Of a DNA stretch of 64,000 nucleotides, positions 11,901 to 22,378 are shown piece by piece (the first letter of the stretch is position 1; each line of letters starts with the position of its first letter). The position numbers and the translations under genes are program-made. Under the pieces are notes generated by a model. That model did no database searches and was not told where the DNA came from. It saw nothing but the letters and a program-made list of their open reading frames with translations. This DNA comes from Polyodon spathula. Lineage: Eukaryota; Chordata; Actinopteri; Acipenseriformes; Polyodontidae. The stretch is taken from NCBI RefSeq assembly GCF_017654505.1, contig NC_054559.1:3480781-3544780 (forward strand). Direction: 5' to 3'.

Positions 11901-12052
11901 TTGAAACCAGAATGAACAGCATGTACAAAGTAATGCACTGCAAAAAAATAGAATTGAAACCAGATTGGACAGCATGTGCAAAATAATGCACTGCAAATAA
12001 ATAGAATTGAAACCAGATTGGACGGCATGTGCAAAATAATGCACTGCAAATC
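11901..12052. repeat. 53-bp tandem repeat, about 2.9 copies
   Basis: Units begin TTGAAACCAG at 11901, 11954 and 12007 and contain GCATGTGCAAAATAATGCACTGC. Units two and three are nearly identical, and unit one has several substitutions. Overlapping minus-strand open frames here are by-products of the repeat. Confidence 0.85.
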
Positions 12053-12241
12053 CATTCTCAATGGCCAATAGGTACAGTGACTACATACAATGAGTTTTAA
12101 ATTCTGAAACTATACATTAAATGATAATCTATGAACATGTAATTTAACAACATGACCTATCTAAGTGAGATGGAGCATACAGAACATTTTTGGTTGCAAA
12201 CATTGTTAGTGTATTTATTTGTATATTTCACTGGGATAAAA

Positions 12242-12244
<3 letters not shown>

Positions 12245-12292
<48 letters not shown>

Positions 12293-12339
12293 GAAAACAA
12301 ACATAAACTACCCCCCCCCCCCCCCCCCCCCCCCCCCCC
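12245..12339. repeat. GT dinucleotide array followed by a 29-base C run
   Basis: A GT microsatellite covers 12245-12290. After 20 bp comes an uninterrupted run of 29 C residues at 12311-12339. Both lengths are likely to vary between individuals and to be error-prone in assembly. The C run gives a G-run on the minus strand with quadruplex potential. Confidence 0.95.
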
Positions 12340-12341
12340 AG

Positions 12342-12734
12342 TTCATCTCACTGATTGATTAACCCTCTAATCTGCTCCATTCAGACTTCATTACTTCCTT
12401 CAAAGATTGGACCTTATCCTTGTCCCTGCATTTGCATTGTGCAAAATCAAACAGATAGCCTCTTTTGTTTAAAGTGGACAGAGAAAACAGAGGAAGATAG
12501 ACAGAAATGAATTTGCTGGCCATATAGTTTGTTTTAATTTACGATTTAGTACTCTGTTTCTCATTAGCCTTTTTTTCCAGCTAGTTATTTCAAGGTTTTA
12601 CGTTTAGTTTACAAGACAATGAAGTATTAACAAATTGACCTCAGCTCATACTAATAGTCAGACCGTGAAGTTTCAGAACATGGTGGTACATCACAGCCGA
12701 ATACTCTGTGCTTGATGTGTACCAATAAGCAGTG
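12342..12734. other. No recognisable feature
   Basis: AT-rich sequence with no coding homology or repeat that I can identify. Confidence 0.5.
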
Positions 12735-12830
12735 CTGGGGAGTAACACATTACTGTAATCTGATTAATGTAATCTGATTACCTTTTCAGTAAATAGTAAC
12801 TGTAATGGTTCCCTTTTCTAATTCATAGCT
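12735..12830. mobile_element. Possible MITE terminus
   Basis: It starts AGTGCTGGGGAGTAAC and continues with repeated TGTAATCTGATTA. This style of terminus (AGTGCTGGG then alternating GTAAC/ATTAC) is common on fish non-autonomous DNA transposons. A somewhat similar GTAATTACAATT-rich stretch occurs at 36410-36560. I cannot define the other end or a target duplication. Confidence 0.35.
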
Positions 12831-13094
12831 TGGAAGTCAGAAATATCTTCAACAGTAATATGAAAGCTGTCGCATCGCGTTTCTCATATCATCTTGCTAG
12901 ACAAGGGCATCAGAGGAGGGAGTGAGTGGGTCTGATAGCGGGATCTTCAAAGGATGTAAAGGTTGCTGCCAATTGCTGATTGCTATTTTGTTTGCAGACA
13001 TTTCAGTGACAAGGAGAGATGAATCGATTTAAGATTTGCTGATTGCTTTTCCAGAGGTTTCAGTTAACATGGAGAAAATAGATCGGACACTTTT

Positions 13095-13465
13095 AAGTAG
13101 TTGACTATCACACTATACATAGAGAAAATAGAAAAAACAGCTTTAAGTAGTTTTAGCCACCTCAAAAGTTTTAGCCACCCTAGGAAAATGACTTCTCACA
13201 CTATATATAGAGACAACAAGCTTTAAGTAGTTTTAGCCACCTCAAGAAAGTTACTATACTTAAGAGAAAAAAACAGGAAACCAGCATTAAGTAAAAAAGG
13301 TTTGTGTGGCTAAAACTACTTAAAGCTGATTTCCTGTTTTTTCTCTATGTGTAGTGTAATTACTCATTTTCCTGAGGTGGCTAAAACTACTTAAAGCAGA
13401 TTTTCTTTTTTCTCTATTTATAGTGTGATTAGTCACTTTCCTGAGATGACTACAACTTTTTTTAA
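13095..13465. repeat. Inverted 72-bp minisatellite (fold-back arms)
   Basis: Left arm units at about 13095-13298 read CTTTAAGTAGTTTTAGCCACCTCA followed by ACTATA(C/T)ATAGAGA. Right arm units at about 13305-13465 read GAGGTGGCTAAAACTACTT followed by TTTTCTCTAT and TAGTGTGATTAGTCAC. Further right-arm units occur at 14036-14080 and 16333-16437, now separated by insertions. Confidence 0.8.
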
Positions 13466-13470
13466 GGTGG

Positions 13471-14035
13471 TGTGGCAATGTTGCCCCGTCCTGTGTGTAT
13501 TTCTGTGTTTTATGTTGTGTGTAGTGTATTAATGTTGGTGTATAGTCTTTGGTACACAGGATGTAATATGGGGAATGCACACAAGTGTTTAAAATGTATA
13601 TTTGCATTTAGGCATGAGGATTGCACAGCACTTCACATACAGGTAAAACGTAATAATATGCGAGCACGGGGAATTGCACTTTATGAATTCACGTGCAGTT
13701 GTACAGAGAGTCAAATTGAATGATTGATTAGCAATCGAGTCTCAGCAAAGCAGCATGTTTTCACTCACTCGGGGTTGTGTGTTTGGTGAGTGTAGAGCGG
13801 GATTGGAGACAGAGGTAATAATAGTGATAGTGTAGTCCGTTTTGTTTGTCTCTTTATTTTGGTTAAAGTGCCGTGTCCTGTGTTTTGTTTGTCTTACAAC
13901 TTTTTATTTTCTGTCTGTTCATTTATCAAATGCTGAGCGAAAACAATTGCTTAGCTTCACCAAACTCCACCTCTCTGTTTATTTTGGTTCCTGGTTCTGG
14001 TCTGATGTCACCATCTGCAGCCGTCATTTGTGACA
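13471..14035 (+). mobile_element. Solo LTR, TGTGGCAA family (copy A)
   Basis: The 565-bp unit starts TGTGGCAATG and ends ATTTGTGACA, so it has TG...CA ends. It is flanked by GGTGG (13466-13470) and GATGG (14036-14040), a 5-bp target duplication with one change. Removing it restores the fold-back minisatellite unit (GGTGGCTAAAACTACTT). It matches the reverse complement of 34705-35312 and 62892-63503 across the full length. With no internal sequence beside it, it is a solo LTR left by LTR-LTR recombination. The 5-bp duplication fits gypsy or related LTR elements. Confidence 0.85.
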
Positions 14036-14080
14036 GATGGCCAAAACTACTTAAAGCTGGTTTTCTCTATTTTCTCAATT

Positions 14081-16312
14081 ACACTATGTAACACAATTTT
14101 TGTTCCTGGGTAGTAAGTGTTATTTCCTAATTGCTTATGCCTCAAAAGTATAGAAAATGGCTATTATTCCCCACAAACTTTGCTTTTGTGACCAGGACAG
14201 TGATATTTTGAAATTTACCTATTTCCAATGAGAAAACGGGCGAATTTGTGTCTTTTCGTTCACATAAAGTCAGAAAAAAACAACATATGAATCCAAATTA
14301 ACATGTATTTATACTAAAGTAATACAAAAATGACTAAAAAAGATTTAGAAGTTAGTAGTTTTTTGAGATTTACGATTATACTGTAAATCACTTTCACGAA
14401 TCAGCCTCCAAATGTAGTCTCCCATCATGTTCTCGTTATACTGTCCTTGGTAGCGACATTCAAAGTCCAATATATCCTGGTGGAAGCACTCGTCTTGCTC
14501 CTCCAAGTACGCTCCCATGTTCTCCTTGAATTTATCAAGATGAGCATCAAGGATATGGACTTTGAGGGACATCCTACAGCCCATTGTGCTGTAGTTCTTC
14601 ACCAGAGTCTCAACCAGCTCCACATAGTTTTCGGCCTTGTGATTGCCCAGGAAGCCCTGAACCACTGCGGCAAAGCTGTTCCAAGCCGCTTTCTCCTTAC
14701 TAGTGAGCTTCTTGGGGAATTCATTGAACTCCAGGATCTTCTTTGTCTGTGGTCCGACGAAGACACCGGCTTTGACCTCTGCCTCAGACAGCTTAGGGAA
14801 GAAGTCTTGAAGGTACTTGAAGGCTGCCGACTCCTTATCTAGAGCTCTGACAAATTGTTTCATAAGGCCCAATTTGATGTGCAGTGGTGGCATCAGCACC
14901 TTCCTGGGGTCCACCAGTGGCTCCCACTTGACGTTATTCCTCCCCACAGAGAACTCTGTCCGCTGTGGCCAGTCCCGCCTGTGGTAGTGCGCCTTGGTGT
15001 CCCTGCTGTCCCAAAGGCAAAGATAGCAGGGAAACTTGGTAAAACCGCCTTGGAGACCCATCAGGAATGCCACCATTTTGATGTCTCCTATGACCTCCCA
15101 GTCGTACTCATCATACTTTAAGGTGTCCAGGAAGGTCTTGATGCTGTTGTAATCCTCTTTGAGGCTCACCGAGTGAGCCAGGGGAAGAGACGGGTACTTG
15201 TTACCATTATGGAGCAGCCCGGCTTTGAGGCTCCTGGATGAGCTGTCAATTAAGAGGCGCCACTGGACTTGGTGAGACCAAGATCTCTAATCAAGTCGTT
15301 GAGGTCTTTTTGGTTGGGGTAGTATGGGTTTCTCTCCTCGGCTCCACCTCTGAAATTGTCATTTGGATCTACAACGTCTTCCTCGCTCTCTGACTTGCTG
15401 CTCTCTTCTAAAGACGGCTGCTCTCTCTCCGGCGGAGTGGGTACGGGGAGCTGCTGGCAGTGTGGCACCGGGGCGATGGATAAAGGAAGGTCCAGATACG
15501 TGATAGCAGGTGCATTCTTGCCAGTCCGACGTTTGGAAGGTCCACCATGCAGAAGTAGCACTTGAGTGGTCAGTGGGTTCCCGTCAAATTCTTGGGACAG
15601 CGAACTTCATGGCTCTCTTTTCCCATCTGTACCATCCTACAAAAATACATTTATTTCACCCATGACTAATGTGTAAGAGATTCTCGCAACATTTTTCATA
15701 TATGATATATTTTTCAATAACATTGAAAATTGTAAAACATTTTAAAATTAAAAACTTTTACAATTTTAAAAATTTTAACAAATTTTATAACATGAAATTC
15801 TGAGCAGCATTTGTCCATCTTACCTGCCAGAATTTTTTTGCAGTGCTCACAGGTGAAATTAGGCGCCCAGTGTTTGTCTTGATCCCCGACAGGCATGCCG
15901 AAATATGCCTTGTAGGCCTCACATCTTAGCAGATGCTTCCACGGAGTACTTTTTCGCTCTTGTCTTGATAAATTGGCCTCAGACATAGCAAAATGTGTCT
16001 GCTGGATGCTTGCAGCCTCTTGATGCCATCTCAGAAAAATGCAGATATGTATCCACTTAGGCAGCTGGAACTAAACTGAACTGGTGGGCTTAAGGCCCCT
16101 GTATTTATACTACTATTTATATTACTGGAAAGTTCTAGAAAGTTGTAGAAGTTACTCCAAGTTTACTCAGCACTGAATCTATCTGGAATGTTCTGGAAAA
16201 TAGGTAAATTTCAAAATATCACTGTCCTGGTCACAAAAGCAAAGTCTGTGGGGAATAACAACCATTTTCTATACGTTTGAGGCATTAAAATAACACTTAC
16301 TACCCAGGAACC
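14081..16312 (-). mobile_element. Intron-containing DNA transposon, superfamily unassigned, copy 2 (near complete)
   Basis: Terminal inverted repeats of about 115-145 bp lie at 14081-14226 and 16196-16312. Shared blocks include CCTGGGTAGTAAGTGTTATT, GCCTCAAA(A/C)GTATAGAAAATGG and GACCAGGACAGTGATATTTTG. The outermost 20 bases of the right repeat are replaced by a run of 20 A (16313-16332). The interior encodes the same protein as copy 1, on the minus strand. It sits inside the fold-back element's right arm, so it inserted later than that element. I could not resolve the target duplication. Confidence 0.8.
14345..15986 (-). pseudogene. Transposase-like gene, two exons (copy 2)
   Basis: Exon 1 (15986-15824) starts with an ATG and carries a FTCEHCKK cysteine pair. 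The intron is 15823-15637, and exon 2 starts at 15636. A stop occurs early in exon 2 (RI then TGA), where copy 1 keeps Trp. The acidic linker follows (15561-15250), then a deletion of roughly 190 bp relative to the expected order. The core then continues in another frame (15169-14345). The core has VIGDIKM, FPCYLCLWDSR, PLHIKLGLMKQF, EEQDECFHQD and a C-terminus ending TTNF. Glu to Asp and Arg to Cys changes occur in the otherwise conserved EEQGERFHQD block. Non-functional, but the best view here of the full gene order. Confidence 0.7.
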
Positions 16313-16332
16313 AAAAAAAAAAAAAAAAAAAA
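16313..16332. repeat. A20 run replacing the outer transposon end
   Basis: Twenty A residues sit exactly where the outer 20-odd bases of the right terminal inverted repeat should be (compare 14081-14100). The run could have grown from the A-rich AACAAAAATT in the normal end. Confidence 0.8.
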
Positions 16333-16530
16333 TTCTTGAGGTGGCTAAAACCATTTAAATCTGATTATCCCTATTTCTTCTCTGTATAGTGTGATTAGTT
16401 ACTTTCTTGAGGTGGCTAAAACTACGTAAATGGGTTTGATATATTTCTTTGTTAACTGAAACCTCTAAAAAAGCAATTGGCAAATCTTAAATCGATTCGT
16501 CTCTCCTTGCACAGTATCTGTAGATTCAGT

Positions 16531-16533
<3 letters not shown>

Positions 16534-16578
<45 letters not shown>

Positions 16579-16592
16579 ATATATATATATAT
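16534..16592. repeat. AT dinucleotide microsatellite
   Basis: Alternating AT with a few interruptions, immediately outside the right end of the fold-back element. Confidence 0.95.
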
Positions 16593-17829
16593 GGATTTAG
16601 TGACACAATATATATATGCTTGTTTCAATCTTTTGTCTTTAACTCCTGTACCCCAGCTAGACTCAGGCTCTATTTTTCCCTCACTCATGCTGTCAAATTC
16701 AATGGCCTCCACATTTTATTCCTTCTTACATGAAATAATAAATCTCTGATTTTAAAAAAAAGCAACCACTTAAAACTTTGCAATTTTGGCAAATGCAAAA
16801 ATGTTATAATAACTTTCAGTTTCACAATAAACATATAAGTACTTTGCACCTACCTGACCAGTAATCTCTCTCATTTTTACTTCTTCTCTACTACAGATTT
16901 TGACTTTTGTTTTTCACTAACACACTACCAAACTCCCACTCTCTTCTCTCATCTCAATAAGTGCTGTCCTCAGCTCGCTCAGTAGTAACTTATAATTGGT
17001 GTTACTAAGCAACTGTCTGGGGATTAGCGGGAACAATTATTATAGGCTGGAGCAGTGCTTTTCCATCTTGCAGTATGCATGTTAACACATCTGCATGTTA
17101 ACCCATCTACAGTTATTTAATCGTTTTGCATCATTGTTTAATTTGTAAGTTTTTTTTTTTTTTAAATCGGAGATCTTATAGATTCGGGGGACTGTAAAAT
17201 ACACCCAGGGTATGGGTCCTTTGGGCTGGTGCCTAGATGCGCCACTGAGGGGGAAACCTTCCTGGTGGAGGATAAGACCAACAAAGCTGGATCACTAAGG
17301 TTGGGCAGTAAGATTCACTTCTTCTCAGAGGGAAACCATTGCATAGATGGAGCAGCATTTGTAGAGGTGGAGTGGCACAGTGGAGGAGGAGGTGATGATG
17401 GTAGAAAACAAAAACAAGTCAGAGAGCAAGTGCATGACTTGGGGTTTAATAGGGGTTTAGCAGATATTATTGGCAGGATGGAAAGGGGTGGGGGGGGTTG
17501 CTTCTCCCCCCAAACCACACTGGTTACAATTCATGGGACAGGAGCAAGGGCTATGTGGAGGAGAATTGATAGTAGGAGAGAAGTACTTTGCAAGCAGGCA
17601 TCACACACTGCCTGAAGAAATCGCAGGAAGGGACGCACAATGTGTGAGGTTTTCCTAATATTTGATTTTCCCTGGATGCACAAAGTACAGCGGCAATAGT
17701 GTCATTCAGAGTCAATTAGAGTCAATTGCTGAAAACATAAGGCAATGGCTGTACTAATATCTACAATTTTGGCTAGAAGGCAACGTGATTGTGAAAACCA
17801 TATATGATGCATGTATTCTCTCTCTCTCT
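16593..17829. other. No recognised gene
   Basis: Mixed AT-rich sequence. The plus-strand frame at 17229-17615 (128 codons, Gly-rich centre) has an unusually high GC stretch, but I recognise no domain and see no splice or promoter support. I treat it as a chance ORF or part of an unrecognised repeat. Confidence 0.4.
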
Positions 17830-17831
17830 TA

Positions 17832-17871
<40 letters not shown>

Positions 17872-17874
17872 TAG
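17830..17874. repeat. A run plus AT microsatellite
   Basis: About 19 A residues run into alternating AT. The Tc1 terminus at 17877 abuts it, as expected for TA-targeted insertion. Confidence 0.9.
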
Positions 17875-17876
17875 TG

Positions 17877-18950
17877 CCATGAAAAAGTATTTGCCCCCTG
17901 TCTGATTTTCTGCATTTTCTATTATTTCTGACACTAAATGTCATCAGATCTTCAACCAAAATCTAATATTAGATAAAAGGGAACCTGAATGAACAAATAA
18001 CACAAAATTATTAAAGTTATGCACACCCAATGCCCCTGTGTGAAAAAGTAATTGCCCCCTTAGACTCAATAACTGGTTACGCCATCTTTAGCAGCAATAA
18101 CTGCAAGCAAACGATTCCTGTAGTTAGTGATCAGTCTCTTACAGCGCCGTGGAGGAATTTTAGCCCACTCCTTCATGCAGAACTGCTTCAACTCAGTGAC
18201 ATTTGTGGGTTTTCGAGCATAAACTGATAGTTTCAGGTCCTGCCACAACATCTCAATGGGGTTTAGGTCTGGACTTTGACTAGACCATTCAAAACTTTAA
18301 ATTTCTTGTTCTTCAACCATTCTGATGTAGACTTGCTTGTGCGTTTTGGATCATTGTCTTGCTGCATGACCCAGCTGCGCTTCAGCTTCAGTTCACGGAT
18401 GGATGGCCTTTCATTTTCCTGTAGAATTCTCTGATAGAGAGCAGAATTCATGGTTCCTTCAATGATGGCAAGTAGTCCAGGTCCTGATGCAGCAAAGCAT
18501 CCCCAAATCATGACATTACAACCACCATGCTTGACCATTGGTATGAGGTTCTTACTGTGTAGTGTTTGGTTTTCGACAGACATAATGGGACCCATTTTGG
18601 CCAAAAAGTTCCACTTTTGACTTCTGTCCATAGAACATTGTTCCAAAACTCTTGAGGATCATCCAGGTGCTTTTTGGCAAACTTGAGATGAGCACTCAAG
18701 TTCTTCTTAGTGAGAAATGGTTTTCGTCCTTTTTGCCCAGAGTCGTTCTGATGGTGGAGTCATGAACACTGACCTTAGCTGAGGCGAGGGGAGGGCCTGC
18801 AGATCTCTGGATGTTGTTCTAGGGTTCTTTGTGATTTCCTGGATGATTTTACGCCTTGTTCTTGGAGAGATTTTGGCAGGACGGCCACTCCTGGGAAGAT
18901 TCACTACTGTCTCAAACTTTCCTCTGAGAAGTTTAAGAGCGGGAGCTGTA
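17877..18950 (-). mobile_element. Tc1 transposon relic 1, one end missing
   Basis: The left terminus reads AGTGCCATGAAAAAGTATTT, a typical fish Tc1 inverted end next to TA. The interior is a Tc1 transposase on the minus strand. The N-terminal half and right inverted repeat are lost where an L1/Tx1 fragment begins at about 18950. Many frame breaks indicate an old copy. Confidence 0.85.
18066..18904 (-). pseudogene. Tc1 transposase remnant 1
   Basis: From 18904 downward: an HTH linker piece (SGRPAKISPRTRRKI), a region around LWTE where the first catalytic Asp is lost by a small deletion, then HGGCNVMIWGCFAASGPG. Next comes QQDNDPK with the second Asp intact, then a frameshift before PIEMLWQDLK, which holds the catalytic Glu. 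The C-terminus ends RLLAVIAAKDGVTSY with the normal stop. The enzyme would cut and paste the transposon at TA sites; the lost Asp and frameshifts make it dead. Confidence 0.8.
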
Positions 18951-19341
18951 CCTGAGTTCCACAGTAAACTAATGGACTTTTTTGCTAAAATGCTAGCATG
19001 TCAACAAGTTTTTCACGATTAGGATCTAGTACTAAATTTGACTCTATACTCAAAAGGTACAAAAGCGGTGAAATGTCAAATTTAAAATTTAGTATATCTT
19101 GTATAGCCAAATGAATAGAATGCCAAAATGTTTTAATTTTGTAACAGTGCCAAAATATATGCATATAGGTGCCTAATGCAGAACTGCATCTACGGCATAC
19201 TGTGGAATATCCGACTGACATTCTATTGTCTAACTGGAGTGAGGTAAGTTTCAAAAATTAATTTATAGTTAAGTTCTCTGACATTGTTGGATATTGATGG
19301 AGAGTGAATTTTCTCACAAATTTTTGACCAAAGTGTATCCT
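18950..19341 (-). pseudogene. L1/Tx1 RT C-terminal (zf-RVT) fragment
   Basis: Read from 19341 down, it encodes a piece like NNVRELNYKLIF, then the zinc-ribbon-like CRRCSSALGTYMHIFWHC (Cys-x2-Cys...His...Cys) near 19190. That is the C-terminal domain of L1/Tx1-type reverse transcriptases. The open part is 19254-18985. It is cut by the LTR at 19342 on one side and joins Tc1 relic 1 on the other. It could derive from the same family as 5045-8100, but the two pieces do not overlap. Confidence 0.75.
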
Positions 19342-19670
19342 TGTCACTAAGACGGCAGGTGTGGGTGGCCTCAGACCAGAGCCAGGAAATAAACAACAAG
19401 AGAGGTGGAGTTTGGTAGAGCTGAGCAAATGGTCTCGCTCAGCATTTCATAAGTGAACAGACAGTCAGGAAATAAAAAGGTTGCAACAAACAAAAACACA
19501 GGACACGACACTTTCGCCAAAATAAATAAACAAACAAAATGATCTACACAGACAAACATGGTGAGCTTCTATTTTTCTTACAATTATCACAATTACCTCT
19601 GATCCAATCCCGTTCTACACTCACCAAACACACAACCTATAATACACACAGGGGCCGACACTTTGCCACA
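19342..19670 (-). mobile_element. LTR of the TGTGGCAA family (copy B), internally deleted; 3' LTR of adjoining element
   Basis: In minus orientation it begins TGTGGCAAAGTG at 19670 and ends GTGACA at 19342. It is 329 bp, lacking about 280 bp from the middle relative to copies C and D. The sequence just upstream in element sense is AAGGAGGGGTATA, a polypurine tract in the position expected before a 3' LTR. It therefore seems to be the 3' LTR of the element whose internal region is 19671-22425 rather than a solo copy. No clear target duplication is visible. Confidence 0.7.
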
Positions 19671-20329
19671 TATACCCCTCCTTGTGCAAAGCACACATGG
19701 CCTCAATGGCCACCTCCTCCCTTAAAATCCCAAAAGTCTCGCTCAACGTCCCGAGCCAAGAACAGGAACTTTAAGGGGTTGATGGGCGGCAATGTTGCCA
19801 GTAGCCAAGTTGCTACTGGCCATGCTGTCAGCAGACGTGCTGACAGTGGGGCGAATCTCTCATCCTGCTGTACCACTGGCAGCGGAAATGCTGCCAATGG
19901 TGCAGCTGTCAGCAGACATGCTGACAGCTCCCAGACTGACTCCTTCAGCCGGGGCAAGTCCAGCAGCGGAAAAGCTGATGGGGTTGGTGGTCTCCAGACC
20001 TCCCCCCAAGATCTCCAGCAGCGAAACTGCTGCGGGGGAAGGTGATCTCCTGACCTCTCCCCCCTTTATAGCTGGCAGCTCCCTCTGGGGAGACTCCAGC
20101 CCCCAGAACTCCTGCAGCGAAACTGCTGTGGGGGAAGGTGGTCACTTGACCTCTCTCCCCTTTATAGCCGGCAGCTCCCTCTAGGGGGTACTCCAGCCCC
20201 CAGAACTCCTGCAGTGAAATTGATGTGGGGAAGGGGTGGTCTCCTGACCTCTCCTCCCTTTCTCATAGCCGGGAGCTCCCTCTGGTGGGGCTCCGGCCAC
20301 ACTGACCCCTGCAGCCAAGTAGAGCTGAC

Positions 20330-20450
20330 TGCAACCCCAGGCGAAGCAGTTCCAGCGACCCCAGGCGATGCGGAGCAACAGGCAACCCCAGGCGATGCCA
20401 AGCAGGCATCCTTGGGCAAAGCGAGGCAGGCATGCTTAGGTGAAGCGAGA
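20330..20450. repeat. CCCAGGCGATGCGGAGCAA-type minisatellite (region 1)
   Basis: Short tandem units of about 24-27 bp built on CCCCAGGCGA(A/T)GC and CTTGGGCAAAGCGAGGCAGG. The same units recur at 29660-30080 in the second LTR element, which ties the two internal regions together. Confidence 0.8.
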
Positions 20451-20649
20451 CAGGGAGTCAGGACAAGCTGCGGTGTGGGCGTTGGCCGTCTTATCTGCCA
20501 CTGCGGCCGGGCGATTCTTCCCCGTGCTTCCCTCAGCAGCCTATGCAAGGACTGCTGAGGACCACCAGCATCTAGTCCAGGCAGCTCCTGCTCCTCTCCC
20601 CCTGATGGTGATGGAGGCAGAGGCAGCTCCAGCTCCTCTCCTCGTGATG

Positions 20650-21210
20650 GTGGGGGAAGTGATACCAGCAGGCATTCATTCTCTGCTAGTGGGGGAAGTG
20701 ATACCAGCAGTCATTCATCCTCAGCTGGTGGAAAGGGACCCAGCAGGTATTCACCCTCTGGTGGTAGACGGGAACCAGCAGGCATTCACGCTCTGCTGGT
20801 GGGGGAAGTGATACCAGCAGTCATTCATCCTCAGCTGGTGGCAAGGGACCCAGCAGCCATTCACCCTCTGCTGGTGGGGAAGTGATACCAGCAGGCATTC
20901 ATCCTCTGCCAGTGGGGGAAGTGATACCAGCAGTCATTCATCCTCAGCTGGTGGAAAGGGACCCAGCAGCCATTCAGCATCTGCTGGTAGGAAAGTGATA
21001 CCAGCAGGCATTCATCCTCTGCTAGTGGGGGAAGTGATACCAGCAGGCATTCATCCTCTGCTGGTGGACGGGGACCCAGCAGGTATTCACCCTCTGCTGG
21101 TAGACGGGAACCAGCAGGCATTCACACACTGCTGGTGGACGGGAACCCAGCAGGCATTCACCCTCTGCTGGTGGACAGGGACCCAGCAGGCATTCACCCT
21201 CTGCCGGTGG
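20650..21210. repeat. About 36-42 bp coding minisatellite
   Basis: Tandem units with the cores CCAGCAGGCATTCA(C/T)CCTCTG and CTGGTGG. On the minus strand in one frame they encode repeats like PPAEGECLLG. Unit length varies between about 36 and 48 bp, all multiples of three in the best-preserved right half, which suggests past selection for an open frame. Confidence 0.85.
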
Positions 21211-21804
21211 AGGTGTCGGAGGCAGAGGCAGCTCCTGCTGCTCTGTTCCTGCCGGTGGAGGTAGCAGAGGCAGAGGCAGCTCCTGCTGCTCTGCTCCTGC
21301 TGATGGAGGTGGTGGAGGTGTGTAGTCTCCTGCCGGTGAAGGTGGCAGAGTCCGAGGCAGCTCCTGCTGCCCTACTCCTGCCGATGGAGGTGGGTGAGAT
21401 GTGTAGTCTCCTGGCAGTAGAGGTGGGAGCAGCGTGTAGTCTATCCTTGTTACAGGGGACTGGTGAGGCTCTCCCTCCTGCTCTGGAGACAGCAGTGGGA
21501 CCTCTCCCTCTGGCGCTGGAGACGGCTCCTCTCCCTCTGGCTCTGGAGGCAAAACCAGTAGACATTCTTCCTCTTCTGGTGGAGACTTGGGCGGTGGACG
21601 CTCTGCCTTCCTCTTCCCATTTCCCCTTCTCTGCCTCCTCCTCACCTTCCTCTCCTGGGCCAGTTCCTCCTCTCCCTCTTGGTAGGGGCAGTGCACCACC
21701 GGGTGCCCGAACTCCCCACAGGCAAGGCACCAGCCTTGGTCCTCCAGACCACCGAGGAGGTACTCCAGATCCTGGCAGCCATCTCTCCAGCTCCAGCCTT
21801 CCAT
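21022..21804 (-). pseudogene. Gag-like zinc-knuckle, Pro-rich protein, module 2
   Basis: The frame starts at an ATG at 21804 that follows an A-rich stretch. Residues about 26-39 (CLACGEFGHPVVHC) form a Cys-x2-Cys-x4-His-x4-Cys zinc knuckle as in retroviral and LTR-retrotransposon nucleocapsids. Then come a Glu/Arg-rich basic stretch (KVRRRQRRGNGKRK) and long Pro/Glu repeats of PPEPEGEE and LLPGDYT type. The C-terminal part is the minisatellite peptide PPAEGECLLG, losing its regular frame near the end. The likely role, by family, is RNA binding and particle formation. No protease or RT follows. I call it a Gag relic because other LTR-element genes are absent. Confidence 0.6.
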
Positions 21805-21901
21805 TTCTTTATTGTTTTTTTTTTAAACCAGAAGCTGAGATCAGAGGAGGCAGAGGCAGCTCCTGCTGCTCTGCTCCTGGCTGTGGCGGGGACAGAGGCA
21901 G

Positions 21902-22378
21902 CTACTGCTGCTCTGCTCCTGGCGGTGGAGGTGGTGGCGTGTAGTCTCCTGGTGGCGGAGGTGGGAGTGGCGTGTAGTCTCCTGGCAGCGGAGGTGGGAG
22001 CGACGTGGAGTCTACCCTTATTACAGGGGACTGGTGCGGCTCTCCCTCTTGCTCTGGAGATAGCGGTGGGACCTCTCCCTCTGGCGATGGAGATGGCAGC
22101 AACGGCTCCTCTCCCTCTGACGCTGGAGACTGCTCCTCTCCCTCTGGCTCTGGAGGCAAAACCAGCACAGACTCCTCCCTCTTGGGTGGTGGACGCACCG
22201 ACTCCTCCCTTTTTGGCTGTGGAGCTGGCATTTGCTTCTTCCCCCTTTTGTGGGCTGGTCTCGTGGCCTTCAGGCGAAGCCACTCCATCTGTATGCAGGA
22301 GGCACACCATGGAGCCCCTCCTTCTTTCAACTCCTCCTGGCAATTACGCCATGGATGCATTTCTTCCTCCCATCCCAT
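21902..22378 (-). pseudogene. Gag-like protein, module 1 (diverged duplicate)
   Basis: The ATG at 22378 also follows an A run. The body is paralogous to module 2: both share LVLPPEPEGEE, EVP(P/L)LSPEQEGEPHQSPV and LPGDYT. In place of the zinc knuckle it has WCASCIQMEW, keeping only the first Cys pair. A CAG-to-TAG type stop ends the frame at 21902. The two modules lie head to tail about 575 bp apart, so the element carries a tandem duplication of its Gag segment. Confidence 0.55.

Larger units (their letters stand above)
12996..16522. mobile_element. Fold-back element with inverted minisatellite arms, carrying two later insertions
   Basis: The outer inverted repeats pair 13008-13080 with the reverse complement of about 16438-16515; both read AGGAGAGA(T/C)GAATCGATTTAAG then GAGGTTTCAGTTAACA. 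Inside each outer repeat lies a tandem array of about 72-bp units containing TTTAAGTAGTTTTAGCCACCTCA in the left arm and its reverse complement in the right arm. The arms meet near 13299. The right arm is split by a solo LTR (13471-14035) and by an unassigned DNA transposon (14081-16312). Without these it would be about 0.7 kb. No ORF of its own is evident, so it would depend on another element's transposase. Confidence 0.7.

Noticed and set aside
12311..12339. C run and GT array as a regulatory G-quadruplex or Z-DNA site
   Set aside because: Common simple repeats; nothing nearby suggests a gene that they would regulate.
17229..17615. 128-codon ORF as a gene
   Set aside because: No domain, no splice or promoter support, and similar lengths occur by chance in GC-richer stretches.
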